Origin: Selenomonadales bacterium UBA7018
Lineage (GTDB): Bacteria; Bacillota; Negativicutes; Selenomonadales; Selenomonadaceae
Length of the DNA: 35,827 nt
Reading direction: 5' to 3'
Assembly (NCBI GenBank): GCA_002448305.1
Contig: DJWY01000023.1
Span: 1 to 35,827, forward strand
Position numbers and translations under genes: made by a program. The stretch's first letter is position 1, and each line of letters opens with the position of its first letter. The notes beneath the pieces were generated by a model. It ran no database searches and was not told the DNA's origin. It saw nothing but the letters and a program-made list of their open reading frames with translations. Below are positions 1-7,373 of this stretch, piece after piece.

Positions 1-345
1 AATATCCCGGTGCTGTTGCTGTCTGGAAACGTTGTTTTGCCTACGTCGAGCAACTTTTTGACTATCCGTCGGCGGTTCGCAAGATTATGTACACGACCAA
101 TGCGATTGAGGCGGTTAATTCCAGTTTTCGCAAGGTGACAAAACGCGGCGCATTTCCTAACGTCAATTCCGTTTTCAAATTGCTTTATCTTAGAGTGGTA
201 GAGTTGCAAAAAAAGTGGGCAGACCGTCCGGTTGCCAACTGGTCGCTCGTTCGCAATCAACTGCTTTTGAACGATCGCCTCGCCGCTCTATTTGATAAAT
301 TCGACCGCTAATTTTTTCTACTTACACAATCTGCTTGACACTGCC
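1..345 (+). mobile_element. IS256-family insertion sequence, right end only
   Basis: This is the 3' end of an IS256-family (Mutator-type) element whose left part lies outside the window. It holds the transposase C-terminus (stop at 311) and then a terminal sequence ending near 345. Read on the opposite strand, that end starts GGCAGTGTCAAGCAGATTG, which looks like an IS256-type terminal inverted repeat. Directly after it comes sequence coding for a truncated IS3 OrfA, so this element appears to have inserted into an older IS3 copy. The exact end is inferred, because the left repeat and target duplication cannot be seen. Confidence 0.7.
3..311 (+). CDS. IS256-family transposase, C-terminal fragment
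   Basis: The open frame runs in from the left edge and ends at 311, giving 102 residues of the transposase C-terminus. The stretch MYTTNAIEAVNSSFRK followed by a basic segment and FPN is the hallmark of the IS256/Mutator C-terminal region that contains the last acidic catalytic residue (the E of NAIE). The N-terminal and DDE core are outside the window. The visible part has no stop or frameshift, so the element could be intact. It would catalyse cut-and-paste or copy-out transposition in the cytoplasm. Confidence 0.85.
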   Translation, partial: YPGAVAVWKRCFAYVEQLFDYPSAVRKIMYTTNAIEAVNSSFRKVTKRGAFPNVNSVFKLLYLRVVELQKKWADRPVANWSLVRNQLLLNDRLAALFDKFDR

Positions 346-347
346 TT

Positions 348-500
348 CGACTTTATTCCAAAGTCAGGACTGACGACGGCGAAATTTTGACCGCCAAACA
401 GGTTAAAGCCTTACAGAAATGTCTCTTGCAACGCCAAGAGGAGAATCTCATCTTAAAAAAAGCGATTGCCATATTCAAGCCTCCCTCCATCAAAGGTTAG
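348..500 (+). pseudogene. IS3 OrfA remnant (C-terminus)
   Basis: About 50 residues of OrfA can be read in one frame up to the TAG at 498-500. The end has the leucine-zipper-like pattern ENLILKKAIAIFKPP typical of IS3-family OrfA. The N-terminal helix-turn-helix is absent, and no start codon with a ribosome binding site is present. The A7G slippery run lies at 455-462, ahead of the stop, as expected for -1 programmed frameshifting into OrfB. Confidence 0.7.
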
Positions 501-1340
501 ACGCTGTTCATCGCCTTCGTTTTCAGCACAAAATTAAAACTCTCTGCTACGTACTAAACGTCAACCGCAGCATCTACTACAAGCATTTTTCTTCTGCCTA
601 ATCCGCCCGTGCTAAAGAGGACAGGCAAATTAAAACTTATATCCTCACTTTGCACGGCAGGTATAAGAAGCGACTCGGCGTCAATAAATTAACTCTCTTG
701 TTGCAGCGTGAATATGGTCTTAAAATCGGGCAAACCAGAGTTTATCGCCTCTTCAAGTCCATGAACTTGACACAAATTTTTTCACGCAAAGTTCCAAACG
801 AATCTGTTAAATCCACGTCCGGCGATTTTAAAAACCTGCTCAAGCGTAAATTTAATCCTGATGAACCTAACAGAATTTGGGCTAGTGACATCACTTACCT
901 CAAAGTCGGCTCCAAATGGTACTATCTATGCGTAGTCATTGAACTTTTTTCCAGAAAAGTCATCGATTGTTTACTTTCCGACAAACCTGACGCAAAACTC
1001 GTTATCGGCACTTTCAAGAAAGCTTATCGGAACAGTAATTGTCCGCAAGGGCTCTTGTTCCACTCGGAGCGCGGGACTCAGTACACTTGCGTTGCTTTTC
1101 GTAAATTCCTCTACAATCTTTTTCCGCTAAAGGTTGTCCTTTTGATAATGTCGTTGTCGAGGCTTTTTCCAAATTCCTCAATGCTGAAGAGACAAACCGC
1201 AGATATTATTCTACCTTTGCCGATTTACAAATTTCCTTGTTTGAGTATATTGACGGCTTTTACAACCTAAAGCGTCCGCATTCTGCCATCGATTTTCTTT
1301 CCACTAATGATTTTGAATCTAAATTTTTCTCCTCTCTCTA
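497..1340 (+). pseudogene. IS3-family transposase OrfB (rve integrase), broken
   Basis: OrfB carries an HTH_21-like N-terminal part and an rve integrase core. The first catalytic Asp sits in WASDITYLK. There are two lesions. An in-frame TAA at 599-601 separates ...YYKHFSSA from SARAKEDRQ. A frameshift near 1115-1125 then moves the reading from FLYNL into SFSAKG, after which the normal C-terminus (VVVEAFSKF with the third catalytic Glu, then RRYYSTFADLQ and the final NLKRPHSAIDF) can be read to the TAA at 1338-1340. The second catalytic Asp, normally HSDRG, is HSERG here. The enzyme is therefore a pseudogene. Confidence 0.85.
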
Positions 1341-1507
1341 ATTTCTTGTACACTTTATTGACTATTATCCAATTTGCGAAAGTACAGCCGAGTACAGTTG
1401 AGCACGCAGTCGGCTTTATTTCAGCACTTTTTCTAATCGTAAAAATCAGTTAAGGACAACTTCATTATGATAACTATAAAATTTTCTTTCCTTAAATCTT
1501 TGATACT

Positions 1508-2302
1508 TCATAAAACGTAATCATAAACAGCTTTAGCAAAGCCGTCGTTTTCACAAGTATCAGTTATGCGCGGGCAAGCCGCCTTGACGCGCTCGACAGC
1601 ATTTCCCATAGCGACGCCGCAACCTACTGACGTTATCATTTGCAAATCATTATCCGAATCGCCGATTGCTAAAATTTCGTCGTTAGCAATGCCGTATTTT
1701 TCGGCAAGAATTTTAATCGCGCTCGCCTTGCTAATTCCCAGTGACATAAATTCACAAAAGCGCGGAGCCGAACGAGTTATTTCAATCTGCCCGCCGAAAA
1801 TTTTTCTGACAGCGGCTAATTTCTCGTCTGTCTCTTCGGGCTTAGCAGAGACGCTTAAAAGTTTCGGCACGTCTTTTAATATTCCGTGCAGACCGTCCCA
1901 GCCGACTTCGGTCGCCGTAACACCAAGCATAGTTTCATAAAATTTTGCACCGTCGCCGCGTTCGGGCACGTACAAAATGTCATTGCTGTAACTCTGCAAA
2001 TACCAATCGCGCTCCTCGAAAAAATTTATCAGCGCGAGAACTTTTTCTTCGTCCATGTACTTTGCGTGAATCATTTCGCCAGACGAAGATTTTATAACTG
2101 CGCCGTTGTAGGAAATTATCGGGACGGGCACGCCAAGTTGCGCGGCAACCGGCAATGCGGCAGTGTGCATTCTCCCAGTCGCGATTATGACTTTGACGCC
2201 CGCCGCTATCATTTTGTGAACGGCTTCGATATTTTTCCCCGAAACTTTTTTGCCGGGTACTAAAAGCGTCCCGTCAATGTCTGTCACGAACATTTTTATC
2301 AT
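1508..2302 (-). CDS. Cof-type HAD-IIB family phosphatase
   Basis: This cytoplasmic phosphatase of the haloacid dehalogenase superfamily (Cof/YidA type) has about 264 residues, the normal family length. Motif I is TDIDGTLL at residues 7-14, with the nucleophile and acid/base Asp. Motif IV is IGDSDNDLQMI near the C-terminus. The region between them carries the type IIB cap. Such enzymes hydrolyse sugar phosphates, or flavin or pyridoxal phosphates; the substrate cannot be told from sequence. The ATG at 2302 was chosen because GAGGAAG lies about 9 bases upstream; a GTG at 2311 abuts that site. It lies alone on the minus strand between IS debris and the terminator of the esterase gene. Confidence 0.88.
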   Translation of the reverse strand: MIKMFVTDIDGTLLVPGKKVSGKNIEAVHKMIAAGVKVIIATGRMHTAALPVAAQLGVPVPIISYNGAVIKSSSGEMIHAKYMDEEKVLALINFFEERDWYLQSYSNDILYVPERGDGAKFYETMLGVTATEVGWDGLHGILKDVPKLLSVSAKPEETDEKLAAVRKIFGGQIEITRSAPRFCEFMSLGISKASAIKILAEKYGIANDEILAIGDSDNDLQMITSVGCGVAMGNAVERVKAACPRITDTCENDGFAKAVYDYVL

Positions 2303-2359
2303 TGCTTGCACTTCCTCTTTGCTACAAAATTACGCGCCGATTATAGCAGACATTTGCGC

Positions 2360-2384
2360 AAAAAAAAATGCCGCAATGCGCGGC
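2360..2384 (-). terminator. Rho-independent terminator of the esterase gene
   Basis: Read on the minus strand there is a five-pair GC stem (GCCGC / GCGGC, loop GCATT) followed by a run of nine T after one A. It starts a few bases beyond the stop codon of the 2397-3914 gene and fits a classical intrinsic terminator. Confidence 0.75.
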
Positions 2385-2396
2385 GATGAAAAATTT

Positions 2397-3914
2397 TTAG
2401 CTCTTGCAAATGCTATCAATCCAATCGAAAAGTTCGTTTAAGTCGTAGTCGCCGCCGTGCCCTTGTCCCCATGGGCTGAAGAAATCGACGGTCGCGCCGT
2501 TATTCTGGAGTTTCAGCGCGAGCATAGCGGGGATTGCAAGCGAAGTATCTCTATCTTCTACGCCGTGACGTATCCTGAAAAATTCCGCAGTTGTAGTGTT
2601 TTCGCGCCCGATAAAGTCCATTGAGTTCATCATGTGAATAATTTCCGACGCGGCAAGATTATCGCTAAAAAGCGTCGTGGAAAAATGTTTAGGATTATTC
2701 CTGAAGTCAGCGAATTCGTCATTTTCGGCGGAGCTAAGGTCGAGTTTATCGAAGGCGGGCGCGGCTTTCATGCGCGTAACGGCGGCGGGATATTTTTTCA
2801 AATCGGCATCGACGACGCGACCATTTTTAATCGTGAGCCAATCGACGTTTGATAAATCTTTTCCGCTATCGATAGCCTTCTGCGCGGACTCAATATATTT
2901 TTGCTTGATAAAATTTTTAAAGGAGCCGTTGCCGTTCCTATCGAGCGTCAAAATATTTCCGTGTTCGTCGCGCAGTTTAAGACTGTTGACATAATCGGGG
3001 AAAGCGTCGCGCAGAATTTTGGAAACGCGAATTTCTTCCGCTGTCATATCAACGGAAGTTTTAAGGGCTTCGGGATTATTTGCGCTGTCGGAATTGAGCG
3101 GCTTATTTGCGGGCAGAGCACCTTGAATTTTCCCGCGAGCTTTTAAATCTTCGAGTTGCCACATTGCCTGAAAATATTTTGTTTCGCCGTAGAAAATCCA
3201 TTCGTAAGCGGCGTCTGCGTGGTTGAGATTAGTTATCGGGCAGTAGACGCTTGAGGCGAAAATATCATCGCGTTCATTCGCCGCGCCGAGTTGTTCAAGA
3301 TACGGCATATATTCTGGAGCGTTGCCGGTCGCGCCCAATAGAGCCGATAACGCGCCGCCCGCCGAAGTGCCATTAGAAATAATTTTCTCAGTGTTGCCGG
3401 CGGGAAGTCTGTTGCGGTTGTGGCGAATCCAACGGACTGCCGCTTTGTAATCGACGATTAGCGCGGGAGCCTTGCCGACGTGAACGCCGTTCATAGTTGT
3501 ATTGCGTCCGCGAATTGCAGGACTGATTACGACAAGCCCGCGACTTAGCGCGACGAGTGAAGCATTTGCGCCGCCATTCATTTTATCATTTTCGACAGGC
3601 TCAAGAATTCTGCCGGACATGTAGCCGCCGACGCCGTTAGGCAAAAAAATTGGCGCGGTCTTGGCGGCGTAGCCGTTAATCATTCCGCCATGCAGATATT
3701 CGGCGGGAATGTAGACGCTTAACTTTTGAATTTCGCTTGCGAAGTCGCTGACGTAGGGAATATTTTCGTAAGCGATAAAATTAATCGTGCGTCCGTTGTA
3801 AGTCAAAGTTTTCTCGACGCCTCGACTTGGATTGAATAGCAAATCGTCAGCCGCCGCGCTCGCCACACTAGACAAGCTCAACATAAAAGCGATTGCCGCT
3901 AAAAAAGTTTTCAT
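2397..3914 (-). CDS. Secreted alpha/beta hydrolase, subtype B tannase-like esterase
   Basis: A 505-residue protein with a Sec signal peptide at residues 1-20 (MKTFLAAIAFMLSLSSVASA). The alpha/beta hydrolase nucleophile elbow is GTSAGG, with Ser184. A candidate Asp454 (VEDRDTS) and His486 (GQGHGGDYD) complete a triad; the 32-residue Asp-His spacing equals that of the Lactobacillus plantarum tannase triad as I recall it. Bacterial tannases of this subtype hydrolyse galloyl esters, but related proteins include feruloyl and other carbohydrate esterases, so the substrate is inference. It acts outside the cytoplasmic membrane, likely on plant polyphenol or polysaccharide esters. The start is supported by AGGAGGGA six bases upstream. 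It is divergent from the NeuD operon and has its own terminator. Confidence 0.8.
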   Translation of the reverse strand: MKTFLAAIAFMLSLSSVASAAADDLLFNPSRGVEKTLTYNGRTINFIAYENIPYVSDFASEIQKLSVYIPAEYLHGGMINGYAAKTAPIFLPNGVGGYMSGRILEPVENDKMNGGANASLVALSRGLVVISPAIRGRNTTMNGVHVGKAPALIVDYKAAVRWIRHNRNRLPAGNTEKIISNGTSAGGALSALLGATGNAPEYMPYLEQLGAANERDDIFASSVYCPITNLNHADAAYEWIFYGETKYFQAMWQLEDLKARGKIQGALPANKPLNSDSANNPEALKTSVDMTAEEIRVSKILRDAFPDYVNSLKLRDEHGNILTLDRNGNGSFKNFIKQKYIESAQKAIDSGKDLSNVDWLTIKNGRVVDADLKKYPAAVTRMKAAPAFDKLDLSSAENDEFADFRNNPKHFSTTLFSDNLAASEIIHMMNSMDFIGRENTTTAEFFRIRHGVEDRDTSLAIPAMLALKLQNNGATVDFFSPWGQGHGGDYDLNELFDWIDSICKS

Positions 3915-4010
3915 AGTGCATCCCTCCTAAATAAATTTTATCACGGCTTGGAAAATTTTTCATATGCGGCGGGAAATTTTTATGATAAAATTCGCGTGGG
4001 AGTTGGTTTA

Positions 4011-4646
4011 ATGAAGAACTTGATAATTATTGGCGCGGGTGGTTTTGCTAGAGAAATTTATTGGCACGCGCAAAAATCTATCGGCTATGGCGTCGACTGG
4101 CGTATAAAAGGTTTTCTTGACGGCGATATAAAACTTGCGGCGGCGGATTATGAACTTTTGCCTGCTAAAATTCTTGGTGCCGTTGACAGCTACGAAATCT
4201 GCGCGGACGACGTTTTTACTTGCGCAATCGGGACAACTAAGGCGCGGAAGATTTTATCCGAAAAAATTTTAGCTCGCGGCGGAGAATTTATAAATTTGAT
4301 TAGTGAATTTGCGTACATTATGCCGACGGTTAAGCTTGGAAAGGGCTTGATAATTTGTCCGCATGTGAATATTGGCGACAGGGCGGAGCTTGATGACTTT
4401 GCGGCGGTCAATGACATGGTAATTATTGGGCACGACGCGCAGATTGGGAAATTTTCTTGCGTTATGCCTCAAGCCAACATTGCGGGGAAATGCAAAATCG
4501 GCGCGGAAGTTTTTATAGGTAGCGGTGCGATTATTTTATCAAAAGCTAAGGTCGGGGACGGCGCGACGGTCGGAGCCGGTTCAGTCGTCTTGAAAAAAGT
4601 TCGGGCTGGCGCAAAAGTTTTCGGCAACCCCGCAATCGAGATTTAG
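4011..4646 (+). CDS. NeuD/PglD-family sugar O- or N-acyltransferase
   Basis: A 211-residue left-handed beta-helix acyltransferase. Residues 1-75 form the nucleotide-sugar-binding Rossmann-like part (LIIIGAGGFAREI), and residues 100-211 are hexapeptide repeats. The probable catalytic base is His141 in VIIGHDAQIG. NeuD and PglD enzymes acetylate amino-sugars from acetyl-CoA during surface glycan synthesis. The ATG at 4011 has GGGAG upstream and starts exactly at the family N-terminus; an in-frame ATG at 3948 would add 21 residues with no homology. The stop is followed 13 bases later by the acyl carrier protein gene, so they form an operon. The adjacent carrier suggests, as inference, that it may use or load an acyl group from that carrier. 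Confidence 0.85.
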   Translation: MKNLIIIGAGGFAREIYWHAQKSIGYGVDWRIKGFLDGDIKLAAADYELLPAKILGAVDSYEICADDVFTCAIGTTKARKILSEKILARGGEFINLISEFAYIMPTVKLGKGLIICPHVNIGDRAELDDFAAVNDMVIIGHDAQIGKFSCVMPQANIAGKCKIGAEVFIGSGAIILSKAKVGDGATVGAGSVVLKKVRAGAKVFGNPAIEI

Positions 4647-4659
4647 GAGGGAAAGTTTT

Positions 4660-4884
4660 ATGACGGCAGAAGAATTTATTTCAAAACTCGTCGAGCTAAT
4701 GGACACGGACGCGGCGATAAATTTATCAACGCGCCTTTCCGACGTGGAAGATTGGGACTCGCTAAGCATGGTATCATTTTTTTCTTTCTGCAACACGACG
4801 TTAAGCCGCAAAGTTTCGCCGGACGAAATTAAAGCCGCGTTGACGGTCGAAGATTTATTTAAGCTTGCGGGGGGTGCTGCGTAA
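4660..4884 (+). CDS. Acyl carrier protein-like phosphopantetheine-binding protein
   Basis: A 74-residue acidic, helical protein with the DSL attachment motif (WDSLSMV, Ser34), where 4'-phosphopantetheine would be added. It is a specialised carrier, not the fatty-acid AcpP, because its sequence around the DSL motif differs and it sits in an accessory operon. TAGGAGGG lies just upstream of the ATG. Its stop codon overlaps the next start (TAATG), so translation with the dehydratase small subunit is coupled. What it carries is unknown. Similar standalone carriers occur in surface-polysaccharide and secondary-metabolite loci. Confidence 0.75.
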   Translation: MTAEEFISKLVELMDTDAAINLSTRLSDVEDWDSLSMVSFFSFCNTTLSRKVSPDEIKAALTVEDLFKLAGGAA

Positions 4885-5168
4885 TGGCGAACGCGATTTT
4901 GCTTGACGCTAAAGACAACGTTGCGACATGCACGGCGGCGGCTAAGGCGGGCGACAAAATTAAAATTCTCGGCGGCGGGGAAATTATTTGCGTCGAAGAT
5001 ATTCCGATTTGGCACAAAGTCGCACTTCAACCGATTAGCAAGGGCGATAAAATTTTCAAGTACGGCGAGATTATCGGCGAGGCGTCGATTGATATTGCGG
5101 CGGGCGGCTGGGTTTCTCACGAAAATATTTTCAGCGTGCCGCGTGATTACGAAAGCGAGATGATTTAA
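4884..5168 (+). CDS. UxaA-family dehydratase small subunit (SAF domain)
   Basis: A 94-residue SAF-domain protein of the type that forms the N-terminal part of altronate and galactarate dehydratases, or the separate small subunit of split enzymes, including (2R)-sulfolactate sulfo-lyase SuyA. Visible family features are IPIWHKVAL, then a KGD turn, YGEIIG and the terminal GGWVSHEN. The start overlaps the acyl carrier gene, and the stop abuts the large subunit gene, so the three are co-translated. Substrate assignment (altronate, galactarate, sulfolactate or another 2-hydroxy acid) is not possible by eye. Confidence 0.8.
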   Translation: MANAILLDAKDNVATCTAAAKAGDKIKILGGGEIICVEDIPIWHKVALQPISKGDKIFKYGEIIGEASIDIAAGGWVSHENIFSVPRDYESEMI

Positions 5169-6329
5169 ATGCAGTTTTGGGGCTATAAAAGGGCGGACGG
5201 TCGCGCAGGTATTCGCAATCACGTTTTGATTTTGCCAACGTGCGCTTGCGGCAGTGAGACGGCAAGAATAGTCGCAAGCCAGATTCGCGGCGCAGTCAAT
5301 ATCGTTTTCAACACGGGCTGTTCGGACGTTCAAGCCAATACTGAAATGTCGCAGAAAATTTTAACGGGCTTTGCGTGCAATCCGAATGTTTATGGCGTGG
5401 TGATAATCGGGCTGGGTTGCGAGACGGTTCCGCATAACAAGTTGCGCGAGAAAATTAAATCAATGACTAGCAAGCCGGTTATATCGTTCGGGATTCAGGA
5501 AGAAGGCGGCACGCTAAAAACGATTGAAAAGGCGGTACGTGCGGCACGTGATTTAGCGGCAGAAGCTAGCCTTCAGCAGAAAGAACTTTGCGACATATCG
5601 GAATTATTAATGGGGATTGAGTGCGGCGGCTCCGACGCGACAAGCGGCATTGCGTCAAATCCTGCAGTAGGCGAGCTTAGCGACAAGTTGATTGATTTAG
5701 GCGCGTCGACTTTGATGAGCGAATCAATCGAGTGGATTGGCGGCGAACACGTTTTAGCAAAGAGGGCGGCGACTCCCGAACTTCACAATAAAATTATAAA
5801 AATCTGCGCGGACTACGAAAAGCATTTGCTTGCGGCGGGGCAGGATTGCCGAGCGGGTCAGCCGACGCCAGGAAATAAATTCGGCGGGCTTTCGACGATT
5901 GATGAGAAAAGTTTAGGTTGTATTCGTAAGGGCGGCACCCGTCCGATTGTGGAAGTTTTGGAGCAAGCGGCGCGTCCGACAAAGCACGGAGCAATCGTCA
6001 TGGATACGGCGGGCTATGATATTTCATCTGTAACTTCAATGGTGGCGGCGGGTTGCAACGCGATTATCTTTACGACGGGGCGCGGCACTCCTACCGGCAA
6101 CGCGATTGTTCCAGTGCTCAAAGTTACTGCCAACGCGCAGACTTATTCTTGGATGGCGGATAATATCGACGTGGACTTGAGCGGGATAATTTCGGGCGAC
6201 TTGACGATTGGCGACGCGGGCGAGCTACTTTTGAAAAAAATTCACGACGTCTGCAATGGACGATTGACTAAGGCGGAAGCTTATGGCTTTTCTGATATTG
6301 CGGTCGACCACGTCTGCAGATTCGTTTGA
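5169..6329 (+). CDS. UxaA-family dehydratase large subunit
   Basis: A 386-residue catalytic subunit of the altronate/galactarate dehydratase-sulfolactate lyase superfamily. It shows the conserved blocks GYKRADGRAGIRNHVLILPT at the N-terminus, IGLGCE, ECGGSDATSG, PTPGNKFGGLSTIDEKSLG and FTTGRGTPTGN. The Cys and Asp/Glu residues in these blocks bind iron in studied members. It would remove water (or sulfite) from a 2-hydroxy-acid substrate in the cytoplasm together with the small subunit. It begins directly after the small-subunit stop codon. Pairing with an acyltransferase and a carrier protein is not the usual hexuronate catabolism context, since no uxaC, kdgA or kdgK is nearby. Confidence 0.83.
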   Translation: MQFWGYKRADGRAGIRNHVLILPTCACGSETARIVASQIRGAVNIVFNTGCSDVQANTEMSQKILTGFACNPNVYGVVIIGLGCETVPHNKLREKIKSMTSKPVISFGIQEEGGTLKTIEKAVRAARDLAAEASLQQKELCDISELLMGIECGGSDATSGIASNPAVGELSDKLIDLGASTLMSESIEWIGGEHVLAKRAATPELHNKIIKICADYEKHLLAAGQDCRAGQPTPGNKFGGLSTIDEKSLGCIRKGGTRPIVEVLEQAARPTKHGAIVMDTAGYDISSVTSMVAAGCNAIIFTTGRGTPTGNAIVPVLKVTANAQTYSWMADNIDVDLSGIISGDLTIGDAGELLLKKIHDVCNGRLTKAEAYGFSDIAVDHVCRFV

Positions 6330-6347
6330 TTTAAAGGTTTTAGTGTC

Positions 6348-7373
6348 ATGAAAAAATTTCTAGCGGCATTGACTTTGCTAGCAATTTTAAATTTCGGGAC
6401 GTGTTCGGCGGAAAGTGTTCACGCAATCGGGCGCGGCAATACCGAACGTAGCGCGATTCATAACGCAATGCGGGCGGCGATTGAACAGAAATTCGGCGCG
6501 ACAGTCAATGCCAAAACGCGCACGGAAAATTCCATGCTCATTTCCGATAAAATTTCGGTCGACAGTGCGGGGCTTATTTCCGGATACAAAATTCTTTCCA
6601 GCCGCGTCGAAAACGGAATTTATATCGTAGAGATTAGCGCGGAACTTGATGCCGATAAAATTTCTCCGCGCCTTAGCGATTTGCAAAAAAAATCTCTGGT
6701 CGACATTAACGCCGATAATCCTCGCGTCGCAGTTATAGCGTTCGATTCAAACGGGCGGCGTTACGCCGAAATTGAGAACGAAATTATTTCCGCGCTCAAG
6801 CGTCAAGGATTTAGTCGGACGGTTGACCTTGCGCAGATTAATCGCGTGGTTCAGCAAAGAATTTATTCGGCGGCGGGTGACGTTGCTTTTTGCAAAACGC
6901 TAGCCAATGATTTTCATGTTGATTGCCTTGTCGTATCCGAAGTGAAAATTTTGCCGAGCGAAGAAGTCAACGTTTCTAGTCGCCTTATTGAACTCAACAC
7001 GGGCGAGATAATTTTTGCGGGTTCGACGACTGGCGGCGGAGCTTTTATCGATAGCAATGACGTTTTGAAATTGGCGGGTCGCCGCGCAGGGAATGAAATT
7101 TCTTTCGCCGCGCTAAAGTCTGTCGCTAAGGTTGAACGGCATTTAACTTTGCTTATAACAAAAAATACGTTCGAGAAGCTCGGCGGCACTTTGACCACCG
7201 TTAGCGAACGCATTAAAAATATTTCGGGCGTGAACGATGCATTTGCCCGCAAGCTGAATACTAGTCTTGAACTTGATGTTGACTTCGACGGAACCGCCGC
7301 CGATTTTGCTAAGGTGCTTGAGTTTTTAGGGATAAAGCTTTTGGAAGTCAGCGCGAACTTTATTAAGATTTAG
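6348..7373 (+). CDS. Secreted FlgT/CsgG-like protein
   Basis: A 341-residue protein with a signal peptide (residues 1-21, ending TCSA). Residues 22-105 resemble the FlgT N-terminal domain (AIGRGNTERSAIHNAMRAA, later GLISGYKILS and YIVEISAELD). Residues 120-260 resemble the CsgG/FlgT middle domain (VAVIAFDSNG, LNTGEIIFAG). FlgT assembles at the flagellar basal body or H-ring in vibrios; in non-vibrio genomes similar proteins are outer-membrane-associated and of unknown role. It starts 18 bases after the dehydratase gene and so may be co-transcribed. Its last 11 bases overlap the 3' end of the convergent glycosyltransferase. The fold assignment is moderate and the function unknown. Confidence 0.65.
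   Translation: MKKFLAALTLLAILNFGTCSAESVHAIGRGNTERSAIHNAMRAAIEQKFGATVNAKTRTENSMLISDKISVDSAGLISGYKILSSRVENGIYIVEISAELDADKISPRLSDLQKKSLVDINADNPRVAVIAFDSNGRRYAEIENEIISALKRQGFSRTVDLAQINRVVQQRIYSAAGDVAFCKTLANDFHVDCLVVSEVKILPSEEVNVSSRLIELNTGEIIFAGSTTGGGAFIDSNDVLKLAGRRAGNEISFAALKSVAKVERHLTLLITKNTFEKLGGTLTTVSERIKNISGVNDAFARKLNTSLELDVDFDGTAADFAKVLEFLGIKLLEVSANFIKI

Larger units (their letters stand above)
346..1371 (+). mobile_element. Decayed IS3-family element (IS150-like), left end missing
   Basis: The remnant contains the OrfA C-terminus, an A-rich slippery site (A7 then G, 455-462) where the usual -1 shift would join OrfA to OrfB, and a full-length but broken OrfB. The right end is placed at the CCA of 1369-1371, because a sequence resembling an IS3-group terminal repeat (TTGACTATTATCCA) lies there and IS3 ends typically finish in CA. 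The left end and the OrfA helix-turn-helix are missing, apparently replaced by the IS256 element. At least two independent lesions show the element is dead. Confidence 0.75.

Noticed and set aside
1381..1420. Stem AGCCGA / TCGGCT after the IS3 remnant as a terminator
   Set aside because: Only six pairs with a long loop and no clean T run; not convincing.
4581..5333. Long minus-strand open frame of 250 codons opposite the carrier and dehydratase genes
   Set aside because: It is antisense to three genes with clear families, has no recognisable domain, and has Arg/Asn-rich composition typical of a shadow frame.
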